64,000 bases of DNA from Xylona heveae TC161 (GCF_001619985.1 NW_017264193.1:1865726-1929725), one strand, 5' to 3'; positions 43,538 to 55,974 are shown, counted from the stretch's first letter. Program-made: numbers and translations. Notes: generated by a model from the sequence alone, not told the origin.

Positions 43538-45548
43538 CGGCTTTTATTTATTATCTTTGTTTTTACGGGCGAATACCTATAGAAGCTTCCGTCTATCAAT
43601 TGGATTGACGCCATGTATATGAGGATAAGGTGTACATTCCAACTAATGCTTACCCACGGTACCTTTCGGGAATATATAATGCAGAAAGGCTTGGCAGCTA
43701 CAGTAAATTTCTAAGCATATTAACACGAAACATCTAGTGTCTTTCCACATGAATTAGATTACCCTGTTGATAAAAAGAAATTGCTTGCCCAGACGAGTGT
43801 GAGGCCCTTCTTTTCTCGCACAACTGATGAAGAGCACCCCGGCATGCTTCGCCGATCTCGGGATCAGTCGCAACGCCGAACCCCGAGACCAGACGAAGGA
43901 CGGCATCCGATGCCACCAACTGTCGGTTTCACTAAGAAAAAATTTACCCAACGGATAGATTCCGAAAGGTTTGAAGACGGGGCCCACCGTCAATATACTA
44001 AAACTGAGGTCCACCGACGAGATTATCCAGAAGGGGTCCTGGTTGAGATATTAACTGATCATCAGATAACGCTAATTGAGTATTGACCAATCAAATATGA
44101 GAGGTGCTCGTGTAAGATGCGTTGGCTATGCTTGTTTTAGACTAGCAGAATGGGGCCCTTCTTTCCGTGCGGGGACCCATGTGGAAAGGACCACATGGAC
44201 CATCACAGTAAACACAAGCTCTATTGGCGGTTTGCAGAGTGGGAACTCGAAGAGAAAAGTACTGTATGCGGTAAAAAACTTTGTTCAAAAAACGGTGTAC
44301 ATACTTAGTATGAGGCTTGATGGAGAAAAAGCCAATTTTAGCTTCTAATTGCTCATTTAAGGTGGGCCTTGATTTTGCATGGAATGTTGACGACGTCAGA
44401 GAAGGTATAATACTACGTACAACAACATCAGAGACAAATTCTAACTCTATGAAGTTGATTCCTCCCTACCGACTAATACTACAAATCCTCGATCAGCCTT
44501 GCAATATATTTCTTACAATTTGGTCAGCGTAGCGTGAAGGTAATTTATCTTCCAAAGGCTAAATATGACAATGTGCCGCTTGCGCCGCGGCGTCAAGCAT
44601 GAGTACTATTCGGCTGAGTCTTGTGCTGTGTTCCCCCCCTGTCAACAGATCATCAGAGTAGTACTTTTCTACCAACCAAGCCACCACGGTTATGGTGATG
44701 TCGTGACTATGCCAGATCTGATCATGACTTCTCTTTGTGTGACCACAGAAGTCCGTTGGTATTGGACTGCACACCTTCTACCCCTGCGCTGGTTCCTTCC
44801 CAAATTTGATTTGGAGTTTCGGGAAAGAGGCTGGAGGATTTCTCTCCCCCCTGAAACAGGATCGGGTTGTTCTTTCCCGCTGCCATGCTTTCCTGTGTCG
44901 CTCTTTCCTTTCTTGTCTTCTCCAGTCGTCGCCCATCACGCGCGGCAAGGTTTCTAAACTCCCCGCAAAGATGCGTATCTGAGCAAAGCCTCAGCGCGTT
45001 TTGTACAGTGGTATTATTAGTGGGTCTCATATCCCAAGAGCAGTCCGTCAGCGCCATGGTCTAAAAGCAATGACCTGGCTGGGCCTGCATTTGGTCATCA
45101 CTTTGATCTAGAAGGTTCATGGTAACCCTTGATCTACTAATTGCACTACTGCCTGGCTAGCTCCTTCCTATATTGATGCTTGTCGCGTTGGCTCCAAACG
45201 TCGCCTCGTACAAGAATAATAGCAACCTTGCCCTTTTCCGCCTGGGCCCCAGCCATCGTACCTTACTGTCTTCTGCAGTCATTCACTTCTCTCCCTCTTG
45301 GTCTGTTTCTCTTCTCATCTTGCTCTTATAAGACGTTGATCCATTGCTGCCAAGTCTCATTCACTGACTGTCTCTCTCGCTTCCCTTTTGCTCGGGACTC
45401 CATTCTTCGTTTTCTTATTATTCATTTGTTTCTTTCCTCCATATTACTTTAATACAAACATCATCCTCTACACTCTACCTTCCACACACACGTCTCTCTT
45501 CATACATCCCCCAAAGGCTTTCCCTATTTCTAACCTACAAACAACAAA
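43351..45548. other. Intergenic 2.2 kb, tandem genes
   Basis: Contains the 3' flank of the DUF3405 gene with a long T run and the promoter of the Cu-SOD-like gene, whose last 200 bp are CT-rich. A minus-strand frame at 43734-43919 looks protein-like but carries no motif I recognise; it is not annotated as a gene. Confidence 0.4.
43507..43537. repeat. Poly-T tract of 31 bases
   Basis: An uninterrupted run of 31 T lies about 160 bp after the DUF3405 stop codon. It is the longest homopolymer in the window. It is probably slippage-derived; no adjacent retroposed copy or target-site duplication was seen. Confidence 0.8.
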
Positions 45549-46649
45549 ATGCGTCCCGCCGCTATTCTCTCCGCCGTTGCTGCTCTCGGCTTTGGCGTTG
45601 TGAGTGCCCAGTCCAACACCGTCCCTGTCACTGGTCTTCTGGGCAACGCGACTGTTGTGACCGACAACCCTGTTGGCGTTGCGTACCATGCTGCATTGCC
45701 CACGTCCAACAAGACCTCGGTTACTGGCTCAGTTCACGCTGAGACCAGCGGAAATGGGACTGGCGTTGTCTTCCATGTGAGCATCTCTGGCTTGCCTACC
45801 TCCGGTGGACCCTTCTGTAAGTATTCCTGACTATTTCTTCTCAATTGCTCTTACTTTCTTCCGTCCCTCGTACCTATGTTGCTTGATACATTGAGCCATT
45901 AGCTCTGGTATTATGCAATATATTGTTCTAACTGGAAGCACCATTGCTGACTCTCACCAGTGTATCACATCCACGAGGACCCCGTTCCGGCCAATGGAAG
46001 CTGTACCGCGACTGAAGCCCACCTTGACCCCTTCAAACGTGGCGAGACTCCTCCATGTGACCCGTCTCTGCCAGAGACCTGTCAGGTTGGTGACTTGAGC
46101 GGCAAGCACGGAAAGATTAACGGCACTTCTTTCTCGGCGAGGTAAGCTTGTCCAGTCAATCGAACCCCCTGCAATATAAGCAATTGGCTTCCTGGTTTCC
46201 TCTCCATATGAGAATTTTTCACAGCCGCAGGACTCAAATGGTTATGCTAACATGATATATCTCCCCAGCTACACCGATCTCTACGCTTCCACCAACCCTG
46301 AACTTGGTTCGTTCTTTGGCAACCGCTCGGTTGTCGTCCACTTTGCCAACAAGACCCGGTGAGTCCCGTCCTCCAATCTATATTTATTTTTATTTTTGGC
46401 GTGCGACCTGCTAGTCAATGCTTCTCGTCCTTGTTCAAACAAATCAGAGTCTAACAAGCAACCTTGTATAGCATCACTTGCGCCAACTTTGTGCTCATGT
46501 CCAACACGACGAGCCCTTCTGCCACTCCTACTTCCTCTCACCCAGCTTCCTTCACCAACGGTGCTGCCACCGTTGCTCACGCCGCCGGTAGCTTTGCTAC
46601 TGCCGGTGTCGTCGGACTTGCCGGACTGGTAGCTGCCATGCTGGTTTAG
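45549..46649 (+). CDS. GPI-anchored Cu-only superoxide dismutase-like protein
   Basis: Extracellular SOD of the fungal SOD5 type, which uses copper alone to remove host- or self-made superoxide at the cell wall. CDS joins 45549-45816, 45961-46141, 46269-46358 and 46472-46649, 238 residues. Signal peptide at 1-20 (MRPAAILSAVAALGFGVVSA). Copper ligands expected from the family are visible after splicing: His92 and His94 in LYHIHE, His110 in EAHLDP and His174 in VVVHFAN. The zinc-site His pair of Cu/Zn-SODs is missing, and the electrostatic loop is short. A Ser/Thr-rich stretch and the hydrophobic end TAGVVGLAGLVAAMLV indicate a GPI anchor. N-glycosylation sequons are frequent. Confidence 0.88.
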
Positions 46650-47432
46650 ATTGACGTGAGATTCTGGCAACCGGCCTAATTGGATTAGCTTCAAAAGTTT
46701 GACTAGTTTCATGATGGCATGGATCATTCGAGTGTATGAAAATGCAAAATATTCTGATAGGATAAAAGCATGTGCGCAATAAGCGTATGTAGTTAAATGA
46801 GACACCAGGAAGGAATGGTGGCAGCGAGAAACTCTCAAGTCCATAGAGCGACGAATAGCGAATAATATATCATTACTCATTTTAATTGTCCCATCATAAA
46901 GAAGGCACTGCGACATATTCCTTTCGAGCGTTACTTGGGCGAACGTGAGTCGCCGCCTAAACGTCTACGCTGTTCTTGGGTCAACGTGCTGCGTATCTTA
47001 TATATTTGAGGAAAACAATTCATTGATGCTGAGAACGTAATACAAGAGCAGACAATGGTTTTAGTATAGTAATCATGTACTCGCGTCTTTCTTTCCCCCC
47101 CCTTTTCAACCCCCCCAATTCTGATTTTTTTCTTCTCGTCAGTTGGGAGGAAAGAAGGGAGGGCCCAAGCATACAATATGAGGATAATAAGGGAGCAGAG
47201 CAGGCAAGAAAAAAAATTGTAAAAGGGGGTTCGAAAAGAAAAAGGAAGAAGAGGAGAAAAAGAAAGAAGACGTAAAACAGCGTTTCAAATTTCAAGTTAA
47301 GGCTTGTACAACAGGGCAACTGGTTAGAAACCGAAGACAGAGAGACACAATGTTTCGAGAGTTTAAGAAGAGTGCGCCAACCTCTCCCCAACATCTTTGC
47401 CACAAAATTTCCTTTCCCCCCATTTCCCCAGT
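46650..47432. other. Convergent intergenic region
   Basis: This 783 bp holds the 3' flanks of the Cu-SOD-like (+) and ARF1 (-) genes. A purine-rich stretch at about 47205-47275 lies in the ARF1 3' region. No gene seen. Confidence 0.45.
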
Positions 47433-48277
<845 letters not shown>

Positions 48278-48386
48278 TTAAGTGGGTGATGTGCGACAGG
48301 CGCGATAGTAAAAGGCAGAAGTCTGCTACAGCTCGGGGAAGGCTGGTGTATGAGCGGTCAAGCGCACACCAGATACGAAAATGCTA

Positions 48387-48659
48387 CTGTCAAACGGCCA
48401 TTGTCAGCACAAGGTTATCGATGAAATAAGAAAAAGTCATCCATGAAGAGATGTTGGCGGGTTAATGATGATGTCGGACTGAGATGGAACGGGGGTAGAA
48501 AGATAGGACCCTGGGAGTGCGCGTGTCCGGGGAAAAAGGCGACGACGATGATCACACGAGCTGGTTCGCAGGGCGTAGCACCAACATACAAAAGGCAAGA
48601 AAATGAATGACAGGATTCCAAACGGCTGGCTGAATTGCTATATGAGAGTTTACACTTAC
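48387..48659 (-). other. Possible 5' untranslated intron of arf1
   Basis: On the minus strand a GTAAGT donor at 48659 and a TTTGACAG acceptor ending at 48387, with a GCTGACAA branch-like site, would bound 273 bp upstream of the ARF1 ATG. Fungal arf genes often have leader introns. No transcript evidence is available. Confidence 0.35.
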
Positions 48660-49310
48660 ATGGGGGTTGGAGGTGCAAAGCAACCGATGGTTGTGGATCA
48701 GGCTTGATGGGTGAGGTAAGTCGGTCTGACGGGTTGAGGACAGAATGTCGGCTCTGTGGAATTTTTGGCCTGGAACGCCCCCTAAAGTCACCTGATAAGG
48801 TTAGGCGACTTAGCAAGGTATTGCGACAACAGGTAGTAATATAAAGGTGCCGATTAATTGCGCAAATTGGAAGGCGGTATTCAACCTAATTCGTAATAAG
48901 AAGGCAAGAATAATGCTCAATTGATTCGAAGATATAAGTCTATTTCACACTTGTAATCGGAAGAAGTCGAGATACCAGCTGACGACCTCTCCGGACTCTC
49001 GAGGGTGCTGCACTGGACATCTGTCTTTTATCCCCAAATTAGCTAGAGTAAGGGGCGAGGGGGCCACCCAAGCTGCCGCCTAGCTGATAAAACTCGCCTG
49101 CAGGCCTGAAAGAAATCTGCGTCTTTGGCACATATGGTTTAGCGAAAGATACCCATTGCGGAATCATCGGCCCCTAATTTATCATTTCCAAATTTAGGCA
49201 AATTACGACCATTATATAAAAGTGGAGCCGTATATGTTTCCATCTCCACAGTTGTACGTAGTATAGCTCTGTCACACATAAACAAACACCATCATGCTGT
49301 GATCTCATGT
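48660..49310. other. Intergenic, arf1 promoter side
   Basis: Upstream region of arf1 and 3' flank of the CorA-like gene. No gene seen. Confidence 0.4.
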
Positions 49311-51599
49311 CTATCCGTGTATCTTCTTCTTTGGTCGAAAGGTACGCCTGTAGACTTCTGCAATGCTCTGGCTGAAGGGTTTGTATATCGTCTTCCCTTC
49401 AACTGTGCCACTGAGCATCCCAAAAACAACAAGAGACAGAACTGACAATGCCATGATCACGGAGAAGCTAGCCCAGTAGGTCGTTGCGGTGTATTCGCTC
49501 TGTAAATCCGGAATTTGGACCTGAAAATGGTTTTTCCCAAGTAAGTATGCCGCTGTTGGGATAAGTATGAACGTTTCGGAGCAAAAGAAAAACTTACTGA
49601 AAAGTATGCAGTCATAAGACTAACAGGCATGAATAGCATAGCAACTTTAGATAAAAGAATTGTTATTCTGGTCAGTCTTTCCACTGAGAAAGATTCTTTG
49701 ATGGCTATCAAGTTGAAATTCTGTTTTGATCTTAGTAACCATTGATGTTCATGGAAACTTGCCAACTAACCATGAGCACCAAGGATTCTTTCTCCTCCAA
49801 GCATTCCTGAATCTCGCTCAGCGCATAAAGTCCAATCCGATCTTTGAGTCGCTCAAATCGGACAATAGCTGCCTGGCTCAAAGGCGCCCCCAGAAACCCG
49901 TCCGTTTCAGGTGCTTCGACGTCTGAGAATATCCGATGCATATGTCGGCGCGTAATTGCCTCGATTTTAGGCTTCAATCCATGTGTTGACTGAGGTTCAG
50001 TATAGTCCATTTGGTTGAATGTTGCCGGTCGTTGCTTCTCAAGGACTCTATCAATGATGAGCTCGTAACTTCGATAAATACGCTTGAGAACGCCCAGTTG
50101 GCGCCCAATATGGTGCAATCTGTCAATCTGTCTAAGTTCGGGTTTATCAAGCATTTGCTCTCGCTGCAATTCGTAATAAGCATTGAGCTTCTAACCAATG
50201 TAGATGACTTACCAGTTTATCCAGTTCCGCGGCATATTGATGACCTGTTCTCACCACAAGGGAATAACTTGTATACCAATCATCGAAAAGGTAGTAAAGC
50301 AGTAAACTTGGCGCGTCCGTGTTGTTTGTTGCTGCGGACACGCCCTCAGGGTAGTTTTGCGGCGTGTGCGGCCCTTTTCTGATAGGCAAAAGCGTGATTG
50401 GGTTCGGCATATCACTTTCATCGGTAGCTCTGGACAACTGACCAAAGACTATGAGAAGATTGCGGCGAATCGCGCGAATTGCTGATTTTCGGGCTTTGCT
50501 CTGACAATGATTCCCAGGAAATGGATCCTCATGAACCGAGATTACCGTGCCTTTTGGGGAGGAAAGTTAAATCGTAAGTTTTGGAAGGCCTGGGAAGCAA
50601 ATTTTACTCACCGTCATCGCAAATTATTAGCCAGCTCCATACCCTTTTCCCATCGGGCACGTCGAGACGGCTCCGTTCCTTATCGTCTGTATTTGATAAG
50701 TCGATGTGAACGTTGTAGAGTGAGTTGAACCCCAAACACATATCTGCCATACCGTCAGCGATGCAAGGAAGGCGAAAGATGTTGTTTCCAAACTTACAAC
50801 TCCGTCCCCAGTCCACTGAAGAATAATGCCATACTTCATCCACTAAATGGTAGTGATTAAGGTCAAGACGAAGCGCTGATGTCTCTGCGGATTTTCGCTC
50901 CGTCATCTGGATGCCAACCTCGGCATCTGTTACATAACTAGACGCAGTTTTCCGTACAGTGTCGTCTTTCGACGTTCGATGGTAAAACCGACGCTTCCGC
51001 TCGGCTATGACCATTGGCATGGGTTTGAGCGGATCTGAGCACATCAGGCCGAGAAGACGCGGTGAGAATCCATAGTATAAAGCTATTGCCTTCGCTCAAA
51101 CGGTCAATGAAAAGAAATCGAGTTCAATCTGGGAATGAAATACCTGAACGACATCCTTCTGGAGATTTGGGGCCCAAATATTGCTTTGAAGATATGAGAT
51201 TTTAGGCACAGGCTCGATGATAATTAAGAAACTTACATCCATCGTGTTCCGAGAGAAGGAGGTCTCTAAAAGAATATGAGCCAAGCTCTGAATGGATTGT
51301 TCCAGCGCTCATCTTTTAAGAATTAGGAGACGCGGTACCTTCGTCTTGAGAAGTCCAATAAAATCATGAGATTGTAAGTTGAATGCCGCCCAAGCTTCTT
51401 CAGTGCTGAAGTCTATCACAAAATTACGGCTGTCTGCATCGTTGACCAGCTCTTCATATTTCCCAAACACTGTTTTATCATCGAAATTGTGGAACTGCCG
51501 GAAGAGATTTGGCACGCCGGTTTGCTTGTAGTACGGATGTCGTGTCTCTTGCGGGGAAGTGTAATCTTTGACCATTTCGCTCAGATTCAATAAAGACAA
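49311..51599 (-). CDS. CorA-like two-helix membrane protein (nine exons seen)
   Basis: Protein of about 600 residues related to CorA-type Mg2+ channels. Exons (minus): 51339-51599, 51237-51265, 51144-51183, 50798-51089, 50612-50743, 50213-50550, 49771-50163, 49598-49720 and 49311-49520. Two exons are only 29 and 40 bases; without them the frame breaks, with them it reads KTKRPPSLGTRWINIWAPNL as in relatives I remember. The cytosolic domain has LVDEVWHYSSVDWGR and HEDPFP. The helical stalk carries RLHHIGRQLGVLKRIYRSYE. Two membrane helices end the protein (AMLFMPVSLMTAYFS and SFSVIMALSVLSLVVFGML). The GMN selectivity motif of true CorA channels is absent between them. The first listed exon has no ATG at its 5' end: either M at 51575 or an upstream exon (acceptor TTTCAG near 51606) provides the start. 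Confidence 0.8.
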
Positions 51600-51957
51600 C
51601 TTCGCTGAAACTGCTCCTCAAAAAAATCATCCTGCCGCTTTATGTAGCAAGGGAACATAGGGAAATATGCGGGATACAATATTTGTGGCGATGCGATAGT
51701 TCGTGCATGCGCCTACGCGCAGCTGAGCGCTTCCGAAGCGTGTGACAAGTCCACAGGCTGCAATACACCTCTCATCCCTGGTCGAATCCGATGACGCTTG
51801 ATAGCTAGAGACATGACTCAAACAGATAACGAAAATAACTTTTGGTCCTGATAAATAGTATTTGCGAATGCTCTGTAAAAAAAGAAAAAACCTTCTTGGA
51901 ATGAATCAATACAGTTTAAATCAATCATCGATTCGAAAGAAAATACATGGCAGGAAT

Positions 51958-52704
51958 ATGGCGAACGATTCGGTACATCATCTGAGCGTCGTATCACTTC
52001 CCAAGACATGTGAGGAAGGATCGCTACAACAATTGACCGAGCAATACAAAGGCTTTCGCCTTAGTTCTCTGAAATTGGAGCCTCAAGCTTTCGCTTCAAC
52101 GTTTCAAAGAGAAAGTACCTTCTCGCAAGATGTCTGGAGGTCACGCATCTTGAACCCTCTCGCGAGGACATTTGTCTGTTTCAGCGGCAGAACGGGAGAG
52201 AATGATCAAAGTCACGAGCCCGGCAATGTTTTGCGCGCCCCTTGGCTCGGCCTCATTGTCTTACTCGGACCGATAGATTTAAGCAACAAATCTTCGACGA
52301 CGACAACGTCACCTTGGACTGCATTAGGCACAAGGGTTTCTTCGGTCGAGGACATTGAGATCACGAAGAGCCAAACAACAAATAACTATCATCTTAATGG
52401 GCTTTTCACCATGCCGGCAGCACGTCGTCTCGGAGTCGGATTAAAGCTAATCCAGGCCGCTCAACATGCTGCCCTGCGCCAAGCGAAGGACATGCGCAAA
52501 ATCACTGCAAAGATCACGGTCATGGTTTATTCCCAGAATAAACCAGCAAGGTTGTTATATGAAAAGTCTGGATTTAAAATTTCTGAGACGAATGCTCATT
52601 CGAGAAATGAAACATTATCAGATGGAAAGGCTGTCTTAACCATGGAGTGGCTTGGGTTGGCGGCAGAGACAACCCCCGCAGATCTAGGAGAATTTCCTCA
52701 ATAG
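51958..52704 (+). CDS. GNAT-family N-acetyltransferase
   Basis: Single-exon gene, 248 residues from the ATG at 51958 (MANDSVHHLSVV); in-frame ATGs at 51868 and 51901 would extend the N-terminus by up to 30 residues. The acetyl-CoA binding motif A is visible as LNGLFTMPAARRLGVGLKLI, with the RxxGxG-type pyrophosphate loop. Motif B follows as VYSQNKPARLLYEKSGFKIS, ending in the typical YEKxGF. The amino half (SLQQLTEQYKGFRLSSLKLE, then QAFASTFQRE) resembles fungal GNATs annotated as general acetyltransferases. Substrate unknown. Head-to-head with the CorA-like gene about 360 bp away and 338 bp upstream of the L10a gene. Confidence 0.82.
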   Translation: MANDSVHHLSVVSLPKTCEEGSLQQLTEQYKGFRLSSLKLEPQAFASTFQRESTFSQDVWRSRILNPLARTFVCFSGRTGENDQSHEPGNVLRAPWLGLIVLLGPIDLSNKSSTTTTSPWTALGTRVSSVEDIEITKSQTTNNYHLNGLFTMPAARRLGVGLKLIQAAQHAALRQAKDMRKITAKITVMVYSQNKPARLLYEKSGFKISETNAHSRNETLSDGKAVLTMEWLGLAAETTPADLGEFPQ

Positions 52705-53042
52705 TGTATATATTTCGAGGTGTTCATAGATCGATACAAGCACAGATGTCTCCGAATTTGAAGGGCATAGAGATAAACCCTGGAAATAATCTTCACCAAT
52801 ATTTGTCCGATTTGCTGCATCTAAACTGTTGACACCTGAGCCATTTGGCAAGATCATGATTGAGCGGCAACGGGCGGCGGGCAACAAGCCTCGCTTGAGG
52901 GTTGAGCCCCTCGGTTAATGTTAGCGCACAAATGTAGTCTGTGGCAACCTTGAGATGCGAGTCGATCTCGAATTTATCGACGACGTTGCGCGCCAATCCT
53001 CACCAAAAGAATTAGATATTCTCTTGGAAGACTGTCACCATC
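52705..53042 (+). promoter_or_regulatory. Promoter region of the ribosomal protein L10a gene
   Basis: Only 338 bp separate the GNAT stop codon from the L10a ATG, so the ribosomal-protein promoter must lie here or overlap the GNAT 3' end. Confidence 0.5.
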
Positions 53043-53900
53043 ATGTCTAAAATCACAGTCGGTATGTTCGTTTATCAATTCAGCGATGTGGAATCGCCAT
53101 GCTGATCGGTTTTGTCAACAGCCGGAGTGCGCCAGAACGTCCAGGCTCTTTTGGACTACTCTCTCAATGAGAAGAAGAGAAACTTCCTCGAGACCGTCGA
53201 GCTTCAGATCGGTCTGAAGAACTATGACCCCCAGCGTGACAAGCGTTTCTCCGGTACCGTCAAGCTGCCCCAGGTCCCCCGCCCTGGTATGACCGTCTGG
53301 TACGTGGCCCCCCCTCGCTGCTTAAAAGAAATCCGCAGCGCAAAAGTTTGCGATGGACAGGGAACAAATTGGCTGACTGGTGGAAAATTAAGCATTCTTG
53401 GTGACCAGCACGACATTGACCGTGCCAAGCACCATGGTATTGATGCCATGTCCGCGGATGACTTGAAGAAGCTCAACAAGAACAAGAAGCTCATCAAGAA
53501 GCTTGCTCGCAAGTACGATGCCTTCATCTCTTCTGAGGGTCTTCTGAGACAGATTCCCCGTCTCTTGGGTCCCGGTCTCTCCAAGGGTAAGTCTATACAT
53601 ATGCGCATAAAGATATGATATATCTAACTTATATTAGCTGGTAAATTTCCTACCCCTGTCTCCCACGGTGAGGATCTTGCCGCCAAGATCACCGAGGTCA
53701 AGTCCACCATCAAGTTCCAGCTCAAGAAGGTTCTTTGCATGGGTGTCGCCGTCGGAAACGTTGGCATGACTGAGGACCAGCTTATCGGAAACATTATGCT
53801 TTCCATCAACTACCTCGTCAGCTTGCTCAAGAAGGGCTGGCAGAACGTTGGCAGCCTTACCATCAAGGCCTCCATGTCTCCTCCCAAGCGTCTCTACTAA
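53043..53900 (+). CDS. rpl10a: 60S ribosomal protein L10a (uL1)
   Basis: Component of the L1 stalk of the large ribosomal subunit. CDS joins 53043-53061, 53122-53299, 53393-53586 and 53638-53900, 217 residues, exactly the usual eukaryotic length. The first intron follows six codons, a common arrangement in fungal ribosomal protein genes. The second intron (93 bp) has no in-frame stop, so unspliced RNA would stay open; splicing restores [20 protein letters not shown]. Family landmarks include [20 protein letters not shown] and the end [15 protein letters not shown]. Codon use is strongly biased, in keeping with high expression. Confidence 0.97.
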
Positions 53901-55127
53901 GCGTAGAGCATGCAGGAGCACTGGGTTCTTTTTGGTATTAGGCTTGCGGCGCGCTGGGTCGTTTAAGTAGTCCATACATTGGTACTTATAGTTGCGGTCG
54001 CTATTCCAAATCCAATGAAAAATAATTGAAATCACTTGGTCGATGCTTAATGCAAATCAAGAGCGTGATTCGTGAATATACACGTAAATTTATTGTTGCC
54101 GATTGCCTCGATAAATAGTACAAACATCAGAACAATGGAACATTTTTTTGGCTCCGCAAACCCAAACACAGATTCGTGCGGCTTTTGGTGCTACAAAACT
54201 CCTGTTAAGGCTTTACAACTCGAACAATGCTGCGCAACAGTGCGGACCGGGTAAATTTTCAGATTCGAGTCGTTTCCAACTAGCAAAATAATTCATAGTT
54301 TTTCATTATGCATGTAGGGTTCATCCCACAGCTCCGATCCATAGACATGGAATCCACGCAGCTGATAGGTTGACGAACACCTGGTGGTCACTCAAGGGGG
54401 CCGGGAACGGAAGGAAACCCATCTGATTTAAATCGGAATGACCCTCAGCAAGCCGCCGTAGCGGAGCCCCCATAAGGTTATTTAGATATAACCTCTACTG
54501 ATGATGGGGAGAAAAGAAGGACATGGAGAGAGGATGAATTTATACCAGGAAATTTTCCTAAGCGAGAGAAAGTCTTGGCGCGTTTGCTCTCTCGTCAAAC
54601 AACTTCGACGAGACGGCCCCACTCAAGCCCCATCTTAGTACGGAGTACTCCGTACGTTGGTCAAGAATCTCCAGATTGACTGGCGTTTGATAAGATATGC
54701 AGACGTTAACGAATTAAACAGAGCACATGCGAATCGAGCCAAAGACCTTCATGCTCTTACCTATGTAATACTTAGGAAATTGCCCTTTCAAGCTCTCACG
54801 CGGCTAGGGGGAAATCACAAAATTTACATTGTTTCGAATTAGGTAAAATTTTCGCTACGCAGGAACATGACTACTAAATTTGGCCTCACAAGGAAGCCAC
54901 GGGGATTCGCAGTTTACAACCAAAGCACCATAAAACATTGCAGCCATTCTCCGCGATGTGATCCGGCAACGAGAGCTGTTCCCGGTAAGGTCTGGTCCGA
55001 AATGGTAATGTACACTTAGTGTTGAACGGAGAAGAACGTTCTCAAACATGTTGACTGGATCCATCTCTCTTTCATTTTCATCTATCCAAAGGCTTTTTGC
55101 GGTAGCCTCAGCTTCAAAAAATTCGAA
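53901..55127. other. Intergenic 1.2 kb with a perfect palindrome
   Basis: No gene is supported. The region contains an 18-bp perfect palindrome at 54638-54655, described separately. Short frames at 54657-54842 and 54855-55163 carry no motif. Confidence 0.45.
54638..54655. promoter_or_regulatory. Perfect 18-bp palindrome GTACGGAGTACTCCGTAC
   Basis: The sequence equals its own reverse complement over 18 bp. Its core is an inverted CGG pair with six bases between (CGG-N6-CCG). Zinc-cluster (Zn2Cys6) dimers bind inverted CGG triplets, and a six-base gap is the spacing known for Ppr1 and UaY. Related half-sites (TACGGAGTA) occur near 24938 and 29732. Binding here is an inference. Confidence 0.4.
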
Positions 55128-55129
55128 TT

Positions 55130-55974
55130 GGCTTCTTTGTATCTCTCTGATGACGGCTCCCATCCTGCTGAGGTACAGGCCCTGAAGGACTACTACGAGT
55201 ACAAAACATCGCCTTCTGAGGCAGCATACGCGATCACACGACCCATTGAAAACTGTTTACCGCATGGCGAATCTGATGATCCGGAGGGAAATGATCCGCG
55301 CAAACTCAGTTGTCGCCTCTGGTCTCTGTTCTATTCTCCCACATTTGTGTTCGTCATTGTATATGAATCCATCACACCACATATGTCCAAACGAACCGAG
55401 ATGGCGCCAAAGAGGCTCTGGGCCATCGGGAAAATTTGGAGGTTCGGGCAGATTTTGGACAGCCGCAAGTAGTTGGATCAAGCTTGGTATCTTCACAGAT
55501 GGTCATTCAAGAAGGGGCAGTGGCAGCATAACCATAAAGACTATAGGAGTCGAAGTGGAAGTTTTAGTAAGGATGGCAGCAATCGTGAGGCACGCGCACA
55601 ACGATGTGCAAGACTTGTCAAGAGCGCATATACCGAGGCACAGATGGTAGCAGCGGGAGTCGGTGGGTTTACCATCGATTTTGCCTATCGGTGTATTGCA
55701 AATGCTCTGGAGAGGGACGAAGCTGGATATTGAGGTGTCCGTGGCAGAGGCTTTGTTGACTATCATGACCCCCAGGTTGCTGGAGGGGGCGCTCAAGAGA
55801 GAAAGATCTTGGGCGTTGGAGACCAACAGAGACGGGAAAGGGTTATGGAAAGACTTCGACAAGGAAGAACAAGGCATGATGAGCCATGAAAAGTGGCTCT
55901 TTTGGATGGGGAGGCTGAGACATCTTGCCGGTATGAGTTCAAATGAAGTTGAAAGCTCGGCGGAGAGAAAATGA
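55130..55974 (+). pseudogene. Decayed DUF3632-like gene (tentative)
   Basis: Protein-like segments lie in successive different frames with no splice signals that join them well. The first (about 55130-55330) reads LYLSDDGSHPAEVQALKDYY, then SEAAYAITRPIEN and a LWSLFY block, recalling the start of fungal DUF3632 proteins. The second (about 55473-55733) ends FTIDFAYRCIANALERDEAG, and the third (about 55705-55974) begins KLDIEVSVAEALLTIM with a basic helical tail. No ATG opens the first segment. At least one frame change (near 55720) cannot be explained by an intron. The family call is from memory and weak. Confidence 0.33.

Noticed and set aside
43734-43919. Minus-strand 61-codon frame in the SOD upstream region
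   Set aside because: Composition is plausible but there is no motif, no splice partner and no start context. It is not strong enough to annotate.
51266-51338. Apparent frameshift and stop in the CorA-like gene
   Set aside because: A 73-bp intron ending CTTTTAG, a 29-base exon and a 53-bp intron restore the expected RPPSLGTRWINIWAPN sequence, so the gene is intact.
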